A stretch of DNA of 10,980 nt from an uncultured Fusibacter sp. (GTDB taxonomy: Bacteria > Bacillota > Clostridia > Peptostreptococcales > Acidaminobacteraceae): assembly GCA_937958285.1 (NCBI GenBank), contig CALFXQ010000108.1, forward strand, positions 1-10,980, written 5' to 3'. The position numbers and the translations under genes were made by a program. Shown piece by piece: positions 5,822 to 10,980 of this stretch. Position 1 is the stretch's first letter; every line of letters starts with the position of its first letter. A model generated the notes under the pieces. It saw only the letters and a program-made list of their open reading frames with translations, was not told where the DNA came from and made no database searches.

Positions 5822-5877
5822 TTTTTTTTTGTGCCCAAAGACTTATTCTATGCGAATAAGTCTTCTTTTATTGGGCA
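5822..5877 (+). promoter_or_regulatory. Riboswitch expression platform: U9 tract and long hairpin
   Basis: Nine T (5822-5830) begin seven bases after the last base of aptamer helix P1. Then comes a long hairpin: TGCCCA (5832-5837) and AAGACTTATTC (5838-5848) pair with GAATAAGTCTT (5854-5864) and TGGGCA (5872-5877), with CTTTTAT bulged out between the two 3' arms. The inner 11-bp stem followed by CTTTTATT resembles a terminator; the outer stem ends three bases before the Shine-Dalgarno GGAGG (5881-5885). I could not find an obvious antiterminator pairing with the aptamer, so whether control acts on transcription or translation stays open. Confidence 0.6.
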
Positions 5878-5889
5878 AATGGAGGTTTT

Positions 5890-6084
5890 ATGTTGATTAA
5901 TGGCATTAAAGGAGATGAGTGGCTGGGGGTATCTGTAATGGCCTACCTCGAAGCAAATCACATCCCAAAAGATCGCGTTGTAGTTGAAGTGGACGGCGTA
6001 ATTGTACCGAGTGTGCTCCACAATGTGACTTTTCTAAAATTGGACCAACGAGTGGAAATTATTCAGTTTGTGGGGGGGGGCTAA
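5890..6084 (+). CDS. thiS: Sulfur carrier protein ThiS
   Basis: A 64-residue ubiquitin-like protein with the expected beta-grasp pattern and the C-terminal glycine tail (FVGGG) that ThiF adenylates and that becomes the thiocarboxylate sulfur donor for ThiG. It begins MLINGIKGDEW; the central VVVEVDGVIVPS segment matches the family's VAVxxNxxxVP region. Length is typical (about 65). GGAGG (5881-5885) lies 4 bases before the ATG. The last three glycines and the preceding valine are written with a run of nine G (6072-6080). The stop TAA shares its last base with the ATG of thiF, so the two proteins are translated together. It is the first gene behind the TPP riboswitch. Confidence 0.93.
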   Translation: MLINGIKGDEWLGVSVMAYLEANHIPKDRVVVEVDGVIVPSVLHNVTFLKLDQRVEIIQFVGGG

Positions 6085-6923
6085 TGCACACGAGCAGGGG
6101 TGTGAATATCACTTGGAACGGTGTACCGACGTTCACACAATTTCAAACAACAGATAGCTTTATTAAAGCACATCATTCCGATGCAGATATTATCGTCTAC
6201 AATGGATGCGCCATCGAAGACAGTATGCCCTTAATTTCCGGAGATAACTTAGTAACACTGGTAAAGAAGGGCTTGCCCAGCAAAGCGTTATTAAGGGAGA
6301 TGATGGTATGCAGACATTCTCCAGGTGTTCACAATGCCTTATGCAATGCAACAGTGGGAATTGCTGGCTTGGGCGGACTTGGCTCTCATGTGGCCATTGC
6401 ACTGGCCCGTATGGGCATAGGTAAACTGATCATAGCTGATTTTGATGTGGTTGAGCCCACAAATCTAAACCGTCAGGCATACCTTGTCTCACATTTAGGT
6501 TGTTTTAAGGCAGATGCACTCAAGCGGCAGCTAAGTGAGATACATCCCTATACCGATGTGGATGCCCATGTTGTCAGACTCACTACAGAGAACACCATGG
6601 GCTTATTCGAGACATGTGATGTCGTGGTTGAAGCCTTTGACCGAGCTGATCAAAAGGCGATGCTGGTGAATTTAATTTTGAGTGAAGGCAATATGCCGAT
6701 TGTTGCGGCATCGGGAATGGCCGGCTTGTATAGCGGTAACCTTATAAAATCGAAGCAGCGTACTTCGAGATTATTTGTGGTCGGCGATGAGCGACACGAG
6801 GCAACGCCGGGAAAGGGTCTTATGGCTCCAAGGGTACTTATTGCAGCGGGACACCAAGCCCTTGTCGTTTCACAGCTCATAACAGGACAATTGGATTTTG
6901 ATCACAATAATGACATGCGATAA
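6084..6923 (+). CDS. thiF: ThiS adenylyltransferase ThiF with N-terminal ThiS-like domain
   Basis: An E1-like enzyme of 279 residues that activates the ThiS C-terminus with ATP so that sulfur can be loaded. The nucleotide-binding loop GLGGLGS is at 95-101, followed by ADFDVVEPTNLNRQ (118-131) with the acidic residues D119/D121 and the arginine R130 of the E1 family. VVEAFD (181-186) and the conserved ASGMAG (209-214) and MAPRV segments match the clostridial ThiF branch. Residues 6-63 form a second small ubiquitin-like domain (VNITWNGVPTF ... IIVYNG ... LVTLVKKG) known from clostridial ThiF proteins; it lacks a GG end because it runs on into the E1 domain. The two CxxC zinc pairs and the catalytic cysteine of E. 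coli ThiF are absent, so sulfur transfer probably follows another route. The start overlaps the thiS stop by one base, and the G9 tract lies where the ribosome binding site belongs. Confidence 0.93.
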   Translation: MHTSRGVNITWNGVPTFTQFQTTDSFIKAHHSDADIIVYNGCAIEDSMPLISGDNLVTLVKKGLPSKALLREMMVCRHSPGVHNALCNATVGIAGLGGLGSHVAIALARMGIGKLIIADFDVVEPTNLNRQAYLVSHLGCFKADALKRQLSEIHPYTDVDAHVVRLTTENTMGLFETCDVVVEAFDRADQKAMLVNLILSEGNMPIVAASGMAGLYSGNLIKSKQRTSRLFVVGDERHEATPGKGLMAPRVLIAAGHQALVVSQLITGQLDFDHNNDMR

Positions 6924-6983
6924 GGCTAATACTCAAATCGCATATGGTGAATCTATACCGATACAACAAGGGAGGAAGCAGTG

Positions 6984-7751
6984 ATGTTTCGTTTGGGAAA
7001 TATGCAGTTTCAGTCGCGACTGATCATTGGCAGCGGAAAATTCTCTAGCAATGCACTTATGCCGGAGGTTTTAGAAGCCAGCGGGGCACAAATTGTAACG
7101 TTGGCTTTAAGACGTGTAGATTTAGATGCAGGCATCGATGGAATATTAGACCATATTCCGCCACACTATCAATTGCTACCGAATACATCAGGTGCAAGAA
7201 ATGCACAAGAGGCTGTTCGGATCGCGCGCATAGCTCGAGAAATGGGATGTGGGAATTTTATAAAGATCGAGGTTATACCTGATGCTAAATATCTGCTCCC
7301 AGATAACGATGAAACAGTGAAGGCAACGCAAATATTGGCAGCTGAAGGGTTTACTGTTTTGCCTTATATGAACCCAGACCTAATTATTGCAAGACGGTTA
7401 AGGGATGCTGGTGCTGCTGCAATCATGCCACTAGGGGCACCAATTGGAACGAATAGAGGGCTCAGAACAAAGGAGATGATCAGAATTATTATTGAGGAAA
7501 TCGACTTGCCAATTATTGTAGATGCGGGGATTGGAAGGCCCAGTGAGGCTTGCGAGGCGATGGAAATGGGCGCTTCAGCCGTTATGGTGAATACTGCAAT
7601 TGCATCTGCCCATAATCCAGTGGAGATGGCTTGTGCCTTTAAATTGGCAGTCGAAGCCGGGCATTTGGCCTACAATGCAAAATTGGGCGCAATCAGTAAA
7701 ACTGCCTCCGCCTCATCGCCACTTTCTGGATTTTTAGGGGCCTTGTTATAA
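6984..7751 (+). CDS. thiG: Thiazole synthase ThiG
   Basis: A TIM-barrel enzyme of 255 residues (usual length about 255) that builds thiazole phosphate from 1-deoxy-D-xylulose 5-phosphate, dehydroglycine and ThiS thiocarboxylate. The Schiff-base lysine is K94 in FIKIEVI, the equivalent of B. subtilis K96. Further family landmarks are the N-terminal SRLIIGSGKF (11-20), VLPYMNPD (125-132), MPLGAPIGTNRGL (148-160), IIVDAGIGRPSEA (177-189) and MVNTAIA. The ATG at 6984 is preferred over the adjoining GTG at 6981 because GGGAGG (6970-6975) then has 8 bases of spacing. The gap of about 60 bases behind thiF holds nothing else that I can see. The stop overlaps the ATG of thiH by one base; ThiG and ThiH are known to form a complex in E. 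coli, which suits coupled translation. Confidence 0.96.
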   Translation: MFRLGNMQFQSRLIIGSGKFSSNALMPEVLEASGAQIVTLALRRVDLDAGIDGILDHIPPHYQLLPNTSGARNAQEAVRIARIAREMGCGNFIKIEVIPDAKYLLPDNDETVKATQILAAEGFTVLPYMNPDLIIARRLRDAGAAAIMPLGAPIGTNRGLRTKEMIRIIIEEIDLPIIVDAGIGRPSEACEAMEMGASAVMVNTAIASAHNPVEMACAFKLAVEAGHLAYNAKLGAISKTASASSPLSGFLGALL

Positions 7752-8818
7752 TGTGTAAAAAAAAGGCATGGCTCAAACACAAAGAAGAGATTTTTAGTGC
7801 ATCTGTTGAGGCGCTCGAAGAAATCGCAAAAGCAGCCCAGCGAAATTCAATTCTTAAATTTGGGAAAGTCATCGGTTTATACACGCCTTTATACCTGTCA
7901 AATTACTGTGAAAATCTGTGCATTTATTGCGGTTTTCACGCAAAGGCAAATATAGACAGACATCGCTTAAGTCCAGAAGAGATCGTTGCAGAACTAGAGG
8001 CGATATACATCACGGGAATACGAGAAGTGCTCTTATTAACTGGTGAACATGCCACACTGACGAGTCCATTATATATTGCCAATGCCGCACACATGGCTAG
8101 AAGTATCGGATTTAAGTCTGTAGGTGTAGAAGTATACCCCATGTCCGTCGATGAATATGCCATGATGGCATCGGCAGGAGTCAATAGCTTGAGTCTTTAC
8201 CAAGAAACATATAACAGACAGATCTATTCAGCTGTACATTTAGACGGGCCAAAGTCAGACTACGATTGGCGTTTAGGCGCTCCAAGTCGTGCTGCGCAAG
8301 CGGGAATCCCTCAAATAAACATCGGCGCACTCTTTGGTTTAGCACCATTTGAGGAAGAGCTGTTTGCACTTTGTGATCATTTGTCGTCTTTGATGCAGGC
8401 ATTTCCATCGGTAGAGTGGGGTCTTTCGATACCAAGACTTCAGGGCGCAACACCATGGGTGGATACAAGTCGTGTGCCAATTTCGGATATACAATTTATA
8501 AAAATCTATCTAACGCTGCGTCGGACTTTCCCAAGCGTGACCATCTCAATCTCTACACGAGAAAGTCAGCTGATGAGAAGGCATCTGATAACGATGGGCA
8601 TTAACAAATTGTCTGCAGGCGTCAAGACAACAGTTGGTGGCTATTCAAATGGAGATAAAAGTGATGCCCAATTTCCAATAAGAGATGGACAATCTGTGGT
8701 GGCGGTCACCAATGTGATAAGCGAGATGGGCTATCAGCCTGTTTTTACCAATTGGTTTGGGCGGGGGTTAGAATTCACTGATTCAATAGCCCATAATAAA
8801 CTGGGGGCCAACTTATGA
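7751..8818 (+). CDS. thiH: 2-iminoacetate synthase ThiH (radical SAM tyrosine lyase)
   Basis: A radical S-adenosylmethionine enzyme of 355 residues that cleaves tyrosine to p-cresol and dehydroglycine, the glycine-derived part of the thiazole. The [4Fe-4S] cluster motif CxxxCxxC is C53, C57 and C60 in NYCENLCIYCGFHAK. Further family marks are REVLLLTGEH (91-100), SLYQETY (148-154) and the HLDGPKSDYDWRLGAPSRAAQAGI segment from residue 163. The length is slightly below the usual 370-380. Because it is oxygen-sensitive, ThiH instead of the oxidase ThiO points to an anaerobic or facultative host. AGGGG within the end of thiG serves as ribosome binding site, and its own stop overlaps the next start (ATGA). 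The plus-strand frame at 8416-8604 inside it is a shadow. Confidence 0.96.
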   Translation: MCKKKAWLKHKEEIFSASVEALEEIAKAAQRNSILKFGKVIGLYTPLYLSNYCENLCIYCGFHAKANIDRHRLSPEEIVAELEAIYITGIREVLLLTGEHATLTSPLYIANAAHMARSIGFKSVGVEVYPMSVDEYAMMASAGVNSLSLYQETYNRQIYSAVHLDGPKSDYDWRLGAPSRAAQAGIPQINIGALFGLAPFEEELFALCDHLSSLMQAFPSVEWGLSIPRLQGATPWVDTSRVPISDIQFIKIYLTLRRTFPSVTISISTRESQLMRRHLITMGINKLSAGVKTTVGGYSNGDKSDAQFPIRDGQSVVAVTNVISEMGYQPVFTNWFGRGLEFTDSIAHNKLGANL

Positions 8819-9828
8819 AAAAAGAAACTAACCAAATAGATGCGATGTTTTGGCATAGATTATTGGATGTCAATGTAAATCGTGCCTGCGAAGGCCTTCG
8901 GGTGCTAGAGGATTTGTCTAAATTCGTCTATCAAAAAGAGAATCTGGCAAAAGACTTGAGGTACCTGCGACACAATATTCGAAAGACCTTTGGTGGGTCA
9001 ATAGAATGGGCGAGAATGGCTGTGCCGGATATGGGACTCGAAATCTCTAGAACTTCAAAATCACTAGATGCAAAAGCTGACTTTTCTCAGCTTTGGGTTG
9101 CGAATGCATGTAGGGTCTCAGAGGCACTGCGCGTCATAGAGGAGTGCACTCACGGCATGGGAAATACCGAACTGGCAAAGAAGATGGAAGCGCTTAGACA
9201 TAGGGGGTATCGACTTTTAATCCTAAGAGAAAGGGTGCCAGTCTCAGGACTTTACCCCCTTATAGATGGCAGCGGTGATGTCGAAGCGCAGCTCGATGCA
9301 TTCAGGGCGGCAAGCATTACGTGGGTCCAATATCGAGACAAAAAAAGCACCTCAGCACATCGGTATATGAAGGCAGTAAAACTGCGTGCCTTAACAGATA
9401 AGCACAATATGAAATTGGTAATCAACGACGATGTGACATTGGCGGTGGCATGCGGTGCAGATGGCGTTCACCTTGGTCAAGAGGATCTTCCCATCGAAGC
9501 CGCGCGGTTGATTGCCCCTCATTTAACCATTGGCCTGTCTACTCATAGCAGGGCACAAGTGGAGCTTGCAACGCATTTACCCATTGACTATCTGGCTATT
9601 GGGCCAGTCTTTCCTACTACCAGTAAGGAAAATCCAGAATTTTGCGAAGGCGTGTCGCTCCTGAGTTGGGCAAGAACACAAACTTCGTTGCCAATTGTAG
9701 CAATTGGCGGTGTAAATGCACAAAACATTGCGGCAGTTAAGGGCTATAAAGTAGAAGCCATAGCCGCCATTGCTTCATTTTTAGACTTAAACCAACTTAA
9801 GGCATGTAGCGATGCATGGTTTAACTAG
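8815..9828 (+). CDS. thiE: ThiD2-ThiE fusion: HMP-P kinase and thiamin phosphate synthase
   Basis: A two-domain protein of 337 residues for the last steps to thiamin phosphate. Residues of about 11-137 match the ThiD2 family, a strictly HMP-phosphate kinase unrelated to ThiD. They contain an internal repeat: NRACEGLRVLEDLSKF with a later DLRYLRHNIR (22-56), and CRVSEALRVIEE with a later KMEALRHRGYR (99-133). Residues of about 145-337 form the ThiE TIM barrel: VQYRDK (171-176), VINDD (202-206), ADGVHLGQEDLP (215-226), GLSTHS (240-245), GPVFPTTSKEN (263-273) and PIVAIGGV (293-300). The phosphate-binding loop near the end reads EAIAAIASF instead of the usual glycine-containing GIAVVSAI, a small deviation. 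The two catalytic steps use the same intermediate (HMP-PP), so fusion is sensible. The start overlaps the thiH stop by four bases; only 38 bases separate it from thiC. Confidence 0.92.
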   Translation: MKKETNQIDAMFWHRLLDVNVNRACEGLRVLEDLSKFVYQKENLAKDLRYLRHNIRKTFGGSIEWARMAVPDMGLEISRTSKSLDAKADFSQLWVANACRVSEALRVIEECTHGMGNTELAKKMEALRHRGYRLLILRERVPVSGLYPLIDGSGDVEAQLDAFRAASITWVQYRDKKSTSAHRYMKAVKLRALTDKHNMKLVINDDVTLAVACGADGVHLGQEDLPIEAARLIAPHLTIGLSTHSRAQVELATHLPIDYLAIGPVFPTTSKENPEFCEGVSLLSWARTQTSLPIVAIGGVNAQNIAAVKGYKVEAIAAIASFLDLNQLKACSDAWFN

Positions 9829-9866
9829 TCTCACAAATAGGGCGTAAATGCCAAAGGGAGAATAAA

Positions 9867-10980
9867 ATGCGCACTTATACAACGCAAATGGATGCAGCGA
9901 AAAAAGGTATAGTAACGCCAGAAATCACAAGGGTAGCAGCAGATGAAAGCGTTTCAGTCACTTGGTTAATGAATTGTGTGGCCAAGGGTCAAGTGGCTAT
10001 ACCGGCAAATAGATATCACAGTCAGCTTCATCCCTGTGGTGTGGGCGATGGCTTGAGCGTCAAGATCAACGTGAATTTGGGAATATCAAAAGACCAATGC
10101 AATTTCGACAACGAAATCGAAAAGGTGAAGACCGCCATCGCCATGGGCGCTCATGGCATTATGGATTTAAGCTCCTTTGGAAAAACAGAGTTATTTAGAA
10201 AAAAACTAATAGAGATTTCACCTGCAATGATAGGCACTGTTCCCATCTACGATGCTGTGGGTTTTTACGATAAAGAGCTACAAGATATCACCCCAGAGGA
10301 GTTTTTTCGGGTGGTAGAAACCCATGCCAAAAACGGGGTGGATTTTATCACCATACACGCAGGACTAAATCGAGAAACAAGCCTAGTTTTCGATAGAAAT
10401 CCCAGACTTACTCACATTGTAAGCAGAGGGGGCTCGCTGCTCTATGCCTGGATGAAACTGACAGGACAAGAAAACCCCTTCTACGCACAATTCGATCGCC
10501 TTCTCGACATATGTGAAGCCTATGATGTCACATTGTCACTAGGTGATGCCATGCGACCTGGCTGTACCCACGATGCCAGCGACGCAAGTCAAATTAAAGA
10601 ATTAATTACACTAGGGGAGTTGACAAAGCGCGCCTGGGAGCGTAATGTACAAGTGATGGTCGAAGGGCCAGGGCATATGGCCATGAACGAAATACAGGCC
10701 AATATGGTGCTGCAGAAGCGACTTTGCCATGGTGCACCATTTTATGTTTTGGGGCCAATCGTCACAGATATTGCCCCAGGCTATGACCATATCACAAGTG
10801 CGATTGGCGGTGCAATGGCTGCGATGTACGGTGCAAACTTTCTCTGCTACGTCACACCTGCTGAGCATCTGAGACTACCAACCCTCGAAGATATGAGAGA
10901 AGGTAATATCGCGACAAAAACTACCGCACATGCGTTGGATGTTGCCCTCAAATTGCCTGGCGCTAGGGCGTGCGATAATG
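9867..10980 (+). CDS. thiC: Phosphomethylpyrimidine synthase ThiC, N-terminal 371 codons
   Basis: A radical SAM enzyme that rearranges aminoimidazole ribotide to HMP-P, the pyrimidine half of thiamin. The frame is open without a stop from ATG 9867 to the right edge, so the gene continues outside the window. It is the short bacterial form: it begins MRTYTTQMDAAKKGIVTPEI, without the long N-terminal region of E. coli ThiC. Diagnostic blocks are KINVNLGISKD, MDLSSFGKTELFRKKL, MIGTVPIYDAVGFYDKE, FITIHAGLNRET, HIVSRGGSLLYAWM, LSLGDAMRPGC, QVMVEGPGHMAMNEI, GPIVTDIAPGYDHITSAIGGA and LCYVTPAEHL. The C-terminal CxxCxxxxC cluster motif lies past the edge. One block that usually reads IPANINH is IPANRYH here. 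GGGAG (9856-9860) lies 6 bases before the ATG. Its place at the end of the same operon puts it under the TPP riboswitch. Confidence 0.96.
   Translation, partial: MRTYTTQMDAAKKGIVTPEITRVAADESVSVTWLMNCVAKGQVAIPANRYHSQLHPCGVGDGLSVKINVNLGISKDQCNFDNEIEKVKTAIAMGAHGIMDLSSFGKTELFRKKLIEISPAMIGTVPIYDAVGFYDKELQDITPEEFFRVVETHAKNGVDFITIHAGLNRETSLVFDRNPRLTHIVSRGGSLLYAWMKLTGQENPFYAQFDRLLDICEAYDVTLSLGDAMRPGCTHDASDASQIKELITLGELTKRAWERNVQVMVEGPGHMAMNEIQANMVLQKRLCHGAPFYVLGPIVTDIAPGYDHITSAIGGAMAAMYGANFLCYVTPAEHLRLPTLEDMREGNIATKTTAHALDVALKLPGARACDN

Noticed and set aside
10611..10868. Minus-strand open frame of 85 codons
   Set aside because: It is a shadow of thiC, whose plus-strand frame is strongly conserved throughout.
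1..10980. CRISPR array, insertion sequence, prophage or defence genes
   Set aside because: No regularly spaced repeats, no transposase or integrase, no terminal inverted repeats and no defence-type genes are visible; all recognised genes are chromosomal housekeeping or signalling genes.

Overview
The window looks like the chromosome of an anaerobic Firmicute, most likely a member of the Clostridia. Evidence: strong AGGAGG-type ribosome binding sites, moderately AT-rich coding DNA, the oxygen-sensitive ThiH route to the thiazole, a ThiF of the clostridial type without CxxC zinc pairs, a short ThiC without the long N-terminal region, and a small P-loop protein of a kind I know from Clostridia. 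This assignment is inference from protein style; there is no rRNA or other marker. I see no mobile element, tRNA, rRNA or CRISPR array.

Layout. Bases 2-115 hold the last 37 codons of an unrecognised gene. Bases 206-2179 carry a cyclic-di-GMP pair: a response regulator with receiver, DUF3369 and HD-GYP phosphodiesterase domains, then a single-domain PilZ protein. A hairpin terminator (2238-2266) separates these from a translationally coupled pair: a D-2-hydroxyacid dehydrogenase family protein (2282-3223) and a YcdX-like PHP metal-dependent phosphoesterase (3223-3936). A 134-residue P-loop protein of unknown role follows (4059-4463). It converges, across a long bidirectional terminator, on an 80-residue minus-strand gene of unknown function (4551-4793). 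That gene and a Usp-like gene (4965-5468) diverge from an intergenic region with two interlocked promoters and a CcpA-type cre palindrome.

From 5637 to the right edge lies a thiamin biosynthesis operon: a terminator that insulates it, a likely promoter, a TPP riboswitch (5731-5815), a leader hairpin, and then thiS, thiF, thiG, thiH, a thiD2-thiE fusion and the first 371 codons of thiC. Together ThiS/ThiF supply activated sulfur, ThiH makes dehydroglycine from tyrosine, ThiG closes the thiazole ring, ThiC makes HMP-P, the ThiD2 domain phosphorylates it to HMP-PP, and ThiE joins the halves to thiamin phosphate. The reading frames overlap at thiS/thiF, thiG/thiH and thiH/thiD2-thiE, so translation is probably coupled.

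I did not find a clearly new multi-gene system. The points most worth a second look are: a G9 tract at the thiS/thiF junction where a -1 slip would give a ThiS-ThiF fusion; the riboswitch leader, whose U9 tract directly follows aptamer helix P1; the interlocked divergent promoters with the cre site; and two small conserved-looking proteins of unknown function.
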